Source: Rhizobium sp. WSM4643
GTDB lineage: Bacteria > Pseudomonadota > Alphaproteobacteria > Rhizobiales > Rhizobiaceae
Reading direction: 5' to 3'
DNA length: 64,000 nucleotides
NCBI RefSeq assembly: GCF_025152745.1
Contig: NZ_CP104040.1
Span: forward strand, 2,480,001-2,544,000
Shown here: positions 8,359 to 16,812 of the stretch, one piece after another
How positions within the stretch are numbered: position 1 is the stretch's first letter
Layout of the letters: every line of letters starts with the position of its first letter
Made by a program: the position numbers and the translations under genes
Notes under the pieces: generated by a model
Told to the model about the DNA's origin: nothing
The model's input: the letters and a program-made list of their open reading frames with translations, nothing else
The model's database searches: none

Positions 8359-8854
8359 AGCCGCCGGAACTGTGGTCTCGGATATTTAGAGAAATTGGAG
8401 AATTGTGTTGGCTTCCGTTACGGTAGCTATCGCTAGCTTCGAAATGTCCCGTCCCTCAAGTACAACCTGAATGAAGCATATCAGCAGAATAATTGCAACG
8501 ACATTCGCTTACTGATTGAATCCGCTGCCTTTTACCAAGAACTGCTGTAACGTATAGTCCTCTGAAAAGCTTGGGATTGCCGCCAAGGTCGATCGTCTAT
8601 TGTCGGGAGCGAGTATAGAGGAGAGCTGCAACCACTGTGAATGCTGACAAAGTCCGCCTACCTCTCCTCCGTCATCCTCGGCCTTTGTTGTACGGCCTTG
8701 ATACATAGCTGACAGATGCTCGGGACAAGCCCGAGCATGACGAAAGAGGAGTAACCGGCTCAACGAAAAAGAGCCGTCGCGACGGCTCTTTTCCTATGCG
8801 GTTTAATTTGGAAGTGCGGGCCGTTCGACATCGCCGACAGGCCGTCAGTACGTC
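8359..8854. other. Intergenic stretch with a small palindromic repeat
   Basis: No credible gene is seen in about 500 bases between the peroxidase relic and the chemoreceptor. The stretch contains a hairpin at 8716-8738 (ATGCTCGGG and CCCGAGCAT around ACAAG) of a kind common between rhizobial genes, and a CTCTCCTCCGTCAT core near 8660 that also occurs in the large palindrome at 11979-12191. Confidence 0.6.
8767..8792. terminator. Rho-independent terminator after the chemoreceptor
   Basis: AAAAGAGCCGTCG is followed directly by its reverse complement CGACGGCTCTTTT, ending in a T tract on either strand. It lies 62 bases beyond the stop codon of the chemoreceptor gene and is its likely terminator. 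Confidence 0.8.
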
Positions 8855-10672
8855 TCACGCAGCCCGCGTGTAACGCTGGGCCTGAGGTTCGCCGCCGCGC
8901 AGGCGGAAATTCGCGAGTAGCGTTTTCAGCTGGGTGCTTTCGTCGGCAAGCGTCCGGCTTGCCGCCGTCGTTTCCTCGACCATCGCGGCGTTCTGCTGTG
9001 TCATCTGGTCCATATGGTTGACGGAGCTATTGATCTCGTTCAGCCCGGTCGACTGCTCGCGCGCCGCCGTGGCGATCGACGCGACGTGATCGTTGACCCG
9101 ATTGACCAGCGCCTCGATCTCCAGCAGCGCATCACCGGTCGAGCGCACCAGCGCCACGCCGCCCTCGACTTCGGCCGCCGAGCGGCTGATAAGCGCCTTG
9201 ATCTCCTTGGCTGCATTGGCGGAACGCTGGGCAAGTTCGCGCACTTCCTGGGCGACGACGGCAAAGCCGCGGCCCGCCTCGCCGGCACGGGCGGCCTCGA
9301 CGCCGGCATTCAGCGCCAGCAGGTTGGTCTGGAAGGCGATTTCGTCGATGACCGAGATGATCTGGCTGATGCGGTTGGAGGATTCCTCGATCCGGCCCAT
9401 CGCGGTGACCGCATTGCGGACGATCTCGCCGGATTTTCCGGCGCTCGCCTTGGTCTCAGTCACCATCTCGCGCGCCTCGTTCGCGCGCTCGGATGCGGTC
9501 TTGACGGTCGCGGTGATCTCGTCGAGCGCTGCCGCCGTCTCTTCGAGTGCGGCCGCCTGCTGTTCCGTACGCTTCGACAGATTGCCGGTCGCCTCGCTGA
9601 TGTCGGAAGCACTTTCGTTGACGACGTGACTCGATTCGGCGATCGCATGGATCACGCCGTTCAGCGCGTCGACGGCGGCGTTGAAATCGCCCCTCAGCTT
9701 GGCGTAATCCTCGCCGATATCGCCGATCGCAACCGTCAGGTCGCCGCCCGCAAGCTTCTCCAGCCCGACGCCGAGCGCCTGCATCGCTTGGGTTTGCCGC
9801 TCGGAGGCCGAACGCAGACTTGCCTCGTTGCCGCGGCGCTCTTCTTCGATCTGGTGCTGCCTTTCGTCTTCCCGCTCTCGCAGCGCCCTGCGCTCGTCGA
9901 CGGAATCGCGCAGCACCAGCAGCGCCTTGGCCATCTGGCCGATCTCGTCGCGGCGGTCGCTGCCGGCAATCTCCACAGATGCCTCTTCGGCCGCAATCGC
10001 GTTCATTGCCGCCTTCAGCCGAGCGATCGGCACTGTCACGCTGCGCACGATGGCATAGGCGATGGCGATTGTCGCGGCGGCGCCAAGCAGGCAGAGCAGT
10101 GCGGCCCAGATCGCGTTCTGGCGATAAAGCGCGGCAAGGTCATCCGCATAGACACCGGTGCCGACGATCCAGCCCCAGGGCTCGAAACCGGCGACATAGG
10201 AATATTTCAGCACCGGCTCATCGGCGCCCGGCTTCGGCCAAAGATAATCGACGAAGCCCTTGCCGTCCTTCTTCACCTTGTTGACGAACTCGACGAACAG
10301 GAACTTGCCGGTCGGATCCTTCATCTGGGAGATATCGGTACCATCAAGCTGCGGCTTGATCGGGTGCATCACCATCGTGGGACGCATGTCGTTGATCCAG
10401 AAATAACCGTCGGCGCCGTAGCGCATCGCGCCGATCACGTCCTTGGCGGCGGCCTGCGCCTGTTCGCGGGTCATCGTACCCGCCTGCTCCATCTTGTAAT
10501 ATTTGTCGAAGATGCCGAGCGCCGTGGCATCCATTTGCGCCAGCCCCGCCTTCCGCTCCGCTTCCAGCTCGGAATAGGAATAGTTCAGAAAGAAGACCAT
10601 CGTAGCCGCGAGCACGGCAAGCGTGAATCCGACGAGGCAGTAAAGACGGGTGGAAATCTTGACGTTGCGCAT
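8855..10672 (-). CDS. Methyl-accepting chemotaxis protein with Cache domain
   Basis: A 605-residue transmembrane chemoreceptor that would pass a periplasmic signal to CheA/CheW. A first membrane segment (about 9-31) is followed by a periplasmic single-Cache domain with [13 protein letters not shown] and [13 protein letters not shown], and a second membrane segment near 190-210. HAMP sequences follow at about 215-265 and 305-355. The signalling hairpin carries [18 protein letters not shown] and the expected Glu/Gln-rich methylation helices. No CheR-docking pentapeptide is seen at the C-terminus (RYTRAA). GGGAACC before ATG 10672 favours this start over an ATG 39 bases upstream. Ligand unknown; sCache domains often bind small carboxylates. 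Confidence 0.93.
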   Translation of the reverse strand: MRNVKISTRLYCLVGFTLAVLAATMVFFLNYSYSELEAERKAGLAQMDATALGIFDKYYKMEQAGTMTREQAQAAAKDVIGAMRYGADGYFWINDMRPTMVMHPIKPQLDGTDISQMKDPTGKFLFVEFVNKVKKDGKGFVDYLWPKPGADEPVLKYSYVAGFEPWGWIVGTGVYADDLAALYRQNAIWAALLCLLGAAATIAIAYAIVRSVTVPIARLKAAMNAIAAEEASVEIAGSDRRDEIGQMAKALLVLRDSVDERRALREREDERQHQIEEERRGNEASLRSASERQTQAMQALGVGLEKLAGGDLTVAIGDIGEDYAKLRGDFNAAVDALNGVIHAIAESSHVVNESASDISEATGNLSKRTEQQAAALEETAAALDEITATVKTASERANEAREMVTETKASAGKSGEIVRNAVTAMGRIEESSNRISQIISVIDEIAFQTNLLALNAGVEAARAGEAGRGFAVVAQEVRELAQRSANAAKEIKALISRSAAEVEGGVALVRSTGDALLEIEALVNRVNDHVASIATAAREQSTGLNEINSSVNHMDQMTQQNAAMVEETTAASRTLADESTQLKTLLANFRLRGGEPQAQRYTRAA

Positions 10673-10962
10673 GAGGTTCCCAGCGATTCTTGTAAGTGAG
10701 ATCAATCCCATTCTGAATTGCCGGAATTACTGGAGCGTAAAGCTTAATTAGAAGATTATTAAATAACGTAAGGTCAGACCAAAGCGGCAGAAATCAACCG
10801 TTTGAAATCAAACGAAATTTCAATCCACAACGGCTGCAACATTTTTCCCGTCCGCTGCCTTCAGCGCTCCGCCTTGCCATCTTTTACAGCCCACGGCCTT
10901 TGCACTAGGGTGCTCCTCAGTGAATCGCCGGCCCATGGCCCGCATCAGATGGAGAACCCTTG

Positions 10963-11349
10963 ATGACCGATGCCGCCAAGCCGAGAGGCGAACTGACGCT
11001 CAGGACGCTTGCCATGCCCGGCGATGCCAATCCGGCTGGCGATATCTTCGGCGGCTGGGTCATGGCGCAGATGGACCTTGCCTCAGGCATCCGTGCGGCC
11101 GAACGCGCCAAGGGTCGTGTCGTCACCGCCGCGGTCAAGGAGATGGCCTTCGAACTGCCGGTCAAGATCGGCGACACGTTGTCGGTCTATACCGATATCG
11201 ACCGCGTCGGCCGCACCTCGATCACGCTCTGCGTCGAAGCCTGGGCGCACCGCGCACGTTACGCCAAGATGGAAAAGGTCACGGCTGGCACCTTCATCAT
11301 GGTGGCTCTGGACGAAGAGGGCAAACCGAAGCAAGTCGCCGAGGAGTGA
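10963..11349 (+). CDS. Acyl-CoA thioesterase, YciA-like hotdog fold
   Basis: A 128-residue single-hotdog protein that hydrolyses acyl-CoA to free acid and CoA in the cytosol. The family signature near the N-terminus is present: LAMPGDANPAGDIFGGWVMAQMD, with the catalytic Asp in NPAGDIFGG. The strands VTAAVKEMAFELPVKIGD and FIMVALDEEGKP complete the fold. The length is normal for YciA. GGAGA seven bases before ATG 10963 sets the start. A membrane-protein gene begins 20 bases after the stop, so the two are probably cotranscribed. Confidence 0.88.
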   Translation: MTDAAKPRGELTLRTLAMPGDANPAGDIFGGWVMAQMDLASGIRAAERAKGRVVTAAVKEMAFELPVKIGDTLSVYTDIDRVGRTSITLCVEAWAHRARYAKMEKVTAGTFIMVALDEEGKPKQVAEE

Positions 11350-11368
11350 CAGGCCAAGGATCGAAAGC

Positions 11369-11956
11369 ATGGAAACTGTCAGCTCGCCGGAGGTCTTCCT
11401 TCACATCAAGGTGGTGATGGGCATGGTCATCAGCCTTTCGCTCGCCAGGGTGCTCACCGGCCTTGCCGGCATCGTCCAGCATCCCGCCAAGGCGAAAGTC
11501 TATGCCATCCATCTCGGCTGGGCGCTGTCGATGTTCCTCTTCATCATCCATATCTGGTGGTGGGAATATCGCCTGCAGGCCGTGCCTGCGATCGGCTTTG
11601 GCATCTATCTCTTCCTGATCTGCTTCTGCAGCCTGTTTTTCCTGCTTTGCGCCCTGCTCTTCCCCGCCTCGCTCGACGAATATGGCGGCTACGAGGAATA
11701 TTTCATCTCGCGGCGCAAATGGTTCTTCGGCATCCTCGGTCTGACCTACGCCGTCGATACTCTCGACACGGCGATCAAAGGCCATGAGCGCATCCTCGCG
11801 CTCGGCTGGGAATACCCAGCCCGCAACATCATCTACATCATCCTCTGCGCCATCGCCGCCTGGACCCCCAACCGCCGCTTCCACGCCACCTTCGTCATCG
11901 CCAACCTGATCTACCAAGTCAGTTTCATCTTCAGGCTTTATGATGTGTTGGGGTGA
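11369..11956 (+). CDS. Integral membrane protein of unknown function
   Basis: A 195-residue protein with about six hydrophobic segments: near 10-30, 45-62, 70-95, 112-128, 143-158 and 170-188. Tryptophan-rich IHIWWWEYRLQAV and the charged loop YGGYEEYFISRRKWF lie between them. I recognise no characterised family or catalytic motif. It starts 20 bases after the thioesterase, with AAGGA upstream of the ATG, and is probably in the same transcript. A membrane-lipid role would fit that neighbour but is only a guess. The long palindromic repeat begins just past the stop codon. Confidence 0.75.
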   Translation: METVSSPEVFLHIKVVMGMVISLSLARVLTGLAGIVQHPAKAKVYAIHLGWALSMFLFIIHIWWWEYRLQAVPAIGFGIYLFLICFCSLFFLLCALLFPASLDEYGGYEEYFISRRKWFFGILGLTYAVDTLDTAIKGHERILALGWEYPARNIIYIILCAIAAWTPNRRFHATFVIANLIYQVSFIFRLYDVLG

Positions 11957-11978
11957 GTTGCGGTCGGGCGCAGCCCGA

Positions 11979-12191
11979 GCAATCGATCCAGTGAATCGAT
12001 TGCAGCAACGAACGCCCTGAGCCCAAGCGAAGGGCCGGGCAGCGGCTTGCTCCTCGGCGACGCACAGCCTCTCCTCCGTCATTCCTGTGCTGTCACAGGA
12101 ACGACGGAGGAGAGGCTGTGCCTCGCCAAGTACAGGCGGCCGCCCAACGCTTCGTCCCCCTCAGAGCGTTCGGCCCCGCAATCGATTCACC
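11979..12191. repeat. Large imperfect palindromic repeat element
   Basis: The segment 11991-12061 reappears in inverted orientation at 12122-12190: GTGAATCGATTGC, CGAACGC-CTGAG and GGCGA blocks match in order. Between them is a 28-base stem with one mismatch (12062-12089 with 12094-12121, loop CTGT). The outermost part at 11979-12003 is itself a hairpin (GCAATCGAT and ATCGATTGC). A related copy lies at 59185-59240. It has no coding capacity and lies between the membrane protein and the DUF1501 gene, which converge on it. Confidence 0.8.
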
Positions 12192-12229
12192 GCTCCGATC
12201 ACTCACGCTTCGCGGCGTCGAGCCACTCC

Positions 12230-13414
12230 TCACGCCTTCAAAAACTGCGAGCCTTTGTCGAATCCCAGCCCCGGGAAGATCTTGCCCGTCAAATCATCGG
12301 CGCTGACATCGAACTGCCGGTAGAGCATTGCCGCGGCGAGTTCGCGCACGTCGGCGGTCGGCATCAGGTCGCGGTCGTCGAGCAGCTGGCCGTCACTGAG
12401 CCCCGGCCAACGGCCGAGGATGCGGCCGCCGTTTATGGCGCCGCCGGCAAGCAGCGCGCAGCCGCCGGTGCCGTGGTCGGTGCCGGCTGAGCCGTTCTGG
12501 CGCACGGTGCGGCCGAATTCGGTCATGGCAAGCACCACGGTCTTCGACCAGATCTCGGGCCCGAGTGTCGCCTTCAGCGTATTGATCGCCTGGGCGAGGT
12601 CCTGCACTGGCCGCTTGAACTGGCCGGCCTGGCCGATATGCGTATCCCAGCCTGATATCGAGAAGCTGGCGATGCGATAATCGCCTTTCAGCATGTTACC
12701 GGCGAGCGCCGCCACGTCGGCGATCTTTGCGCCGTGCTGGCCCACCGGCTCGACCACCATCGAGGCGCTGTCGGCCCGCGTCGCCTCGGCAAGCGCTTCG
12801 GCGAACGGCGGATCGCCGGCATAGAGCCGGGCCAGGAACTGCATCTCGTCGCGCGCCGGCGTCAGATTGGAATCCGACGCCCAAACGTCGACATTGTTCG
12901 GCCCGGAGAGGATTAGTTCCGTCGAGGTGTTGATGTCGATCGCCTTGCGCCCGTCCGAGCGCGGGATGACGGCGAGCGCCCGGTTCAGCCAGCCGGTCTT
13001 TTCCTCGGCGACGTGCTCGCCGCCGGATTCGAGCATATCCTGCCCGTCGAAATGGCTGCGCTGGTCGCGATAGGGCGTCGACACCGCATGCACGAAGGCG
13101 AGTTCCCGGTTCTTCCACAGCGGCATCAGCTCGGCCGCCGCCGGATTGAGGCCGAAATGCCCGTCGAGATCGAGAAGCCCGGTCTCGGGCGTCAGCGCCA
13201 GGGTCGGCCTGAGCGCCGCGAAACCGGCATCGCCATAGGGCTGCACCAGATCCAGCCCGTCCATCGCGCCGCGCAGCACGATGGTGACAAAACGGTTGTC
13301 ACCCGGCATGGCCGCGAAGGTGACCGGCGTGAACACGGGCGCGGCGGCAAGACAGCAGGCCGAGGCCAGAAAGCCGCGGCGGGACAGCGAAATGCGGTTC
13401 ATGGGCAGCGTCAT
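12230..13414 (-). CDS. DUF1501 family protein, Tat-exported
   Basis: A 394-residue protein of the DUF1501 family, which has an alkaline-phosphatase/sulfatase-like fold. A twin-arginine signal is evident: LSRRGFLASACCLAAAP at about 10-26. The body shows family segments VTIVLRGAMDGLDLVQPYGD, FSISGWDTHIGQ and VLAMTEFGRTVRQNGSAGTDHGTGG, the last rich in possible metal ligands. AGGAGG seven bases before the first ATG sets the start. It lies 110 bases downstream of the DUF1800 gene on the same strand, a pairing that recurs widely in bacteria, so the two should act together. The biochemical role is not established. Confidence 0.9.
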   Translation of the reverse strand: MTLPMNRISLSRRGFLASACCLAAAPVFTPVTFAAMPGDNRFVTIVLRGAMDGLDLVQPYGDAGFAALRPTLALTPETGLLDLDGHFGLNPAAAELMPLWKNRELAFVHAVSTPYRDQRSHFDGQDMLESGGEHVAEEKTGWLNRALAVIPRSDGRKAIDINTSTELILSGPNNVDVWASDSNLTPARDEMQFLARLYAGDPPFAEALAEATRADSASMVVEPVGQHGAKIADVAALAGNMLKGDYRIASFSISGWDTHIGQAGQFKRPVQDLAQAINTLKATLGPEIWSKTVVLAMTEFGRTVRQNGSAGTDHGTGGCALLAGGAINGGRILGRWPGLSDGQLLDDRDLMPTADVRELAAAMLYRQFDVSADDLTGKIFPGLGFDKGSQFLKA

Positions 13415-13524
13415 GGGCGGGCCTCCTAAGCAGGTTCGGAAAAGTGGTCAATGGTTTTCCGGCCAAACCTGCGATAACAAAGGAGCTAAGCAGACGAAGC
13501 ATTGGCTTGCCAACGAAAGTCTGG

Positions 13525-15036
13525 TTAGCGGCGATTGAATTCGGGTGATGCCAGCACCAGCGTCAGCCCGCTGATCTTGTTCGGCGCCTGCGATACCACG
13601 CGGATCGTCTCGTCGCGCGCCGCATCGGCAAGCGTCGATTTCAAGAATTCGCGCGGATCTTCGTCCCGGCCGAACTGTGCTGCGGCCCGCCTCGCCCAGG
13701 CCAGCCGCTCGGCGAGCTGGCTGCCGGTGATCCAGGCGGAGAAGCCTTCCTCGAAACCGGCCGGGCTCGGCGGCAGCCAGGTCGGTTGCCCCATGCGCCT
13801 GAGTGCGTCCTGCCCCAGCGCACGCGCCGTCCGGAAGGCTTTGAGGCGCTTCTCCCTCGCCTCGCCGGCGGGGTCCGTCGGCACCGGCGATCCTGCCATG
13901 CCAGGCGTGTTCGCCGCCATGTCGCCCTCGTCCGTACCCTGCTGGTTGGCCGCCAGGAAACTGCCGACGATGCCGTTGACCGGTCCCGCATTCAAAGCCC
14001 TCAGGCCGGTGACGACATAGTCGAAAGGCTGGCGGGCCTTGGCGCCCTCGTCGCGCCAAGCGGCGGGATGGTCGAGCATCGCAGTGTAGACGGCGGTCAG
14101 GTCGCCATCCGTCTTCTTCCAGGCTTCGGCCATATCGGACACCATCCCCTCGTCGGGCTGGTCGGCGATGAAATGCACCGCGAGCTTCCGGCTGATATGC
14201 GCCGCCGTCTTCGGATGCAGCGCCAGATCGTCGAGCAGGTCGAGATAATCGTCGCGCGAGCGCCTGCGCCCGCCATAGCTGACGCCCAGCACCTCATGCG
14301 CGCCGGGCTCCGATATATTCGGCCGGAAGGCGATGTCCATCTCCTTGCGGTCGATGGTGAGGCCTGTCAGCACCATGGCTGCTGCGGTCACATCCGCCTG
14401 GGTATAGCCGCTGCCGGCGCCGAGTGTGTGCAGTTCCAGCAGTTCCCGGCCGAGATTTTCGTTCAGCCCCTTGTTGCGCTTGATGCCGCCGGCTGAATCC
14501 GGACCGAGCGAATCCGCCTGGTCGAGATAGATCAGCATGGCCGGATGGGCGGTGGCGCTGCGCAGGAGATCGCCGAACTTGCCTGATATGAATGGCCGGA
14601 TCGCCTCGGCCTCGTAGAGCGGCACGATGAGGCGCATCGGCAGGCTCTTGTTGGCGCTGGTGGAGAAATGATCGGTCCAGAAGGTCGAAAGCCTCTCATA
14701 GAACCCGTACGGCGAGAGCACCGCCTGTATCAGCCGCAGGTTCGCATCGTGCTGGAACTGCTGCTGCACTTGCCGCTGGACCCCCTTGCGCATCTCGCGC
14801 TGCGTTGCATCGTCGGTTACCGTCTTGGCATCCTGGCGGATCTGCTGCAACTGCGCCTGCAGGCTGAGAATCGCCTGGTGGCGCGTGTCGGGGCCGCCGA
14901 GGGGAAAGTCCGGCGTTGCCGCCGCCCCCTTGCGCAGATGGCCGATGAGATCGTCCCTACTGCTGGGCGGCGCTTCGCCCGGCCGGAAACCATAGCCGAA
15001 ACGGATCGTCGCCATCGTCGGGAAAGACAGGCTCAT
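13525..15036 (-). CDS. DUF1800 family protein
   Basis: A 503-residue protein with DUF1800 hallmarks: a start resembling RFGYGFRPGE, DHFSTSANKS, NENLGRELLELHTLG, YTQADVTAAAMVLTG and HPKTAAHISRKLAVHF. No signal peptide is apparent, unlike its partner DUF1501, so export would have to occur by other means, perhaps by riding with the Tat-folded partner. GAGGTGAACGGCC before the ATG supports the start. It is the first gene of a two-gene unit with DUF1501. The molecular function is unknown; some family members are associated with the cell surface. Confidence 0.9.
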   Translation of the reverse strand: MSLSFPTMATIRFGYGFRPGEAPPSSRDDLIGHLRKGAAATPDFPLGGPDTRHQAILSLQAQLQQIRQDAKTVTDDATQREMRKGVQRQVQQQFQHDANLRLIQAVLSPYGFYERLSTFWTDHFSTSANKSLPMRLIVPLYEAEAIRPFISGKFGDLLRSATAHPAMLIYLDQADSLGPDSAGGIKRNKGLNENLGRELLELHTLGAGSGYTQADVTAAAMVLTGLTIDRKEMDIAFRPNISEPGAHEVLGVSYGGRRRSRDDYLDLLDDLALHPKTAAHISRKLAVHFIADQPDEGMVSDMAEAWKKTDGDLTAVYTAMLDHPAAWRDEGAKARQPFDYVVTGLRALNAGPVNGIVGSFLAANQQGTDEGDMAANTPGMAGSPVPTDPAGEAREKRLKAFRTARALGQDALRRMGQPTWLPPSPAGFEEGFSAWITGSQLAERLAWARRAAAQFGRDEDPREFLKSTLADAARDETIRVVSQAPNKISGLTLVLASPEFNRR

Positions 15037-15255
15037 GGCCGTTCACCTCGTCATCATCGCTAAGCAATTCCAGCAAAAATGCGTCGCGGTTTTGCGTCCG
15101 GAATTGCGCAAACAAAAAGTCAGAGCATTTCATTGACTCGGAGAAAACAGAAATGCTTGAGGTGACAGGCTGCCAGCCGATTGCGACGCCAATCTGTAGG
15201 AAATGTGGCGATATCTAGACATGGACAATTTGTAATCTATTGAAAAGGCTAAAGT

Positions 15256-15603
15256 TTATGCACGAAAGATGAAGGATGCACCAATTGCAATCAGGGCAAA
15301 GCCGATCGCATGGTTCCAAGTCAGGTTCTCGCCGAGCCAGAAAATCGAGAAGCCGGAAAAGACGATCAGCGTGATCACCTCCTGCATCGTCTTCAGCTGC
15401 GCCGTCGTCTAAAGCGCCGACCCGATGCGGTTCGCCGGCACCGCCAAGCAATATTCGAAGAAGGCGATGCCCCAGCTGACGATAATGGCGAGGAAGATGG
15501 CGCCGCTCTTATACTTGAAATGCCCGTACTAGGCAAAGGTCATGAAGATGTTGGAGGCAAACAGCATGACGATAGGCCAGACGGCGGCGTGAGAAAATTG
15601 CAT
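15256..15603 (-). pseudogene. DUF486 small membrane protein with two in-frame stops
   Basis: Read from ATG 15603 to TAA 15256-15258 as 115 codons, the frame gives a DUF486/DMT-type protein: IVMLFASNIFMTFA, YGHFKYKSGAIFLAIIVSWG, FFEYCLAVPANRIGSAL, TTAQLKTMQEVITLIVFSGF and NHAIGFALIAIGASF. Two TAG codons interrupt it, at 15529-15531 (where relatives have Trp) and 15409-15411 (where relatives have an aromatic residue). The reading frame is otherwise intact along its whole length, so the decay is recent or the two changes are errors. Four membrane helices are predicted. It lies between the DUF1800 and RDD genes. Confidence 0.85.
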
Positions 15604-15899
15604 AGGAGAACTCGAGGCTGCGAAGGGAAAAACCGATCCGGCAGGGGAGACACCAGCAGCCCCTACCTGGCACGCCGCCACCCGGCGGCAAGCCCCACGG
15701 TTGCGACCTTACGCCACCGAGACGATGCGGATATTAGGCAGGTCCGTGGCGGTTCGCCTTCCCAGCGCAGAAATTGCACCGGAACTCGACTTCAGCGTGA
15801 GCACGACGCTTCTCTCAAAAACGCCGTGCATTTTTCCACTTAATGTTGAAACGAATCAACCTGCCGGAGTAGCTTGCGCGCGGATACATAGGGGGTGAC

Positions 15900-16733
15900 A
15901 TGGACACGACACCGCAGATGCCGCAATACGCTACTTTGCCTTCCCGCCACTTCTGGCGACGCGCCGTGGCCTATCTCATCGACATCATCATCTTTCAGGC
16001 CGCCATTCTCATAGCCGTCTACTGTATTTCAACAGTTCTTCCCCTAGACTTCCGCTTTCCCGGCTGGAGTTACACACAGTGCGGCGTAGAGTTGCCGGAT
16101 CAGCTTGCAAAGCGGATTGACGCCGGATGGCCGCTGAGAAGTGGGGAAGTTCGTATCAATCAGATCTGCGAAGTCAGCCAAATCGGCTCGGAAAAACAAA
16201 GATACCTGCAGACGGGCGTCTCCCGTCAAACAGACAACGGGACATCAGGCCAATGGCTGACCATCCCTGTCGACGCGGACGACAATCCAGTGATCGGACC
16301 CGTGTTCGTATATTCCAGCGTGATCTCCGGCATCGTCAACATTGCCTTTCTCGCGTTTGCCTTCGCCTATTTTTCCGCAAATGGCCGCCGCACGATCGGA
16401 AAGAAGCTGCTCGGCCTGAGAGTCCAATCCGTCGATGGTAAAAGCCCCGGCCTTGGCACCGAGTTTAGACGGGAGATCCTGAAATTCAGCCCGTATCTGT
16501 TTTTCATCGCCGCCGCTTTTGCGTTTTCGCTGTTTCCGGTCTTTCCCACGGAAGACTTCGACGTGCTGCTCCGCATGTCTCGCGACGGATACACACTTTT
16601 GAACAAAGGCGCCGCAACGTTCAACATCATCCTGGGTATAGCCGCCCTTATTTGGTGGTTCTTGCCCTTCATCTTTTGGCGAGGACAGACCTTTTACGAT
16701 CGCATCTGCGCCTGCAAGGTGGTGAAGAGCTGA
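15900..16733 (+). CDS. RDD family membrane protein
   Basis: A 277-residue membrane protein of the RDD family. The defining Arg and Asp residues are seen in FWRRAVAYLIDIIIF (about 18-32), and the second half has GRRTIGKKLLGLRVQSVDG, typical of the family. Hydrophobic segments lie at about 25-48, 140-160, 195-215 and 240-262. A large polar insert at 55-135 with two cysteines probably faces the periplasm. GGGGGTGAC precedes the ATG. RDD proteins are poorly characterised; some act in ion transport or stress resistance. The MFS gene converges from the right, with a GC-rich hairpin (16770-16793) between the two. Confidence 0.85.
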   Translation: MDTTPQMPQYATLPSRHFWRRAVAYLIDIIIFQAAILIAVYCISTVLPLDFRFPGWSYTQCGVELPDQLAKRIDAGWPLRSGEVRINQICEVSQIGSEKQRYLQTGVSRQTDNGTSGQWLTIPVDADDNPVIGPVFVYSSVISGIVNIAFLAFAFAYFSANGRRTIGKKLLGLRVQSVDGKSPGLGTEFRREILKFSPYLFFIAAAFAFSLFPVFPTEDFDVLLRMSRDGYTLLNKGAATFNIILGIAALIWWFLPFIFWRGQTFYDRICACKVVKS

Positions 16734-16769
16734 AAGACTCTGTCGCCTTGGCGGCAGTACGCAAGAAAG

Positions 16770-16793
16770 GGCCGGCAGCCATCGCCGCCGGCC
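16770..16793. terminator. Possible shared terminator hairpin
   Basis: GGCCGGC and GCCGGCC form a 7-base GC stem over a 10-base loop in the 79 bases between the convergent RDD and MFS genes. There is no T tract, so the assignment is weak. Confidence 0.35.
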
Positions 16794-16812
16794 TCCATAG
16801 GCACAGGCAGCG

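Noticed and set aside
8509..8763. Possible 84-residue gene
   Set aside because: It runs through a dispersed hairpin repeat and has no ribosome-binding site or family resemblance.
9014..10699. A 561-codon open frame antisense to the chemoreceptor
   Set aside because: Composition is Arg/His/Gly-rich without folds or motifs; it is the shadow of the receptor gene.
15409..15531. Programmed stop-codon readthrough or pyrrolysine at the two TAGs of the DUF486 gene
   Set aside because: No readthrough context or pyrrolysine machinery is visible, and relatives have ordinary aromatic residues there; decay or error is simpler.
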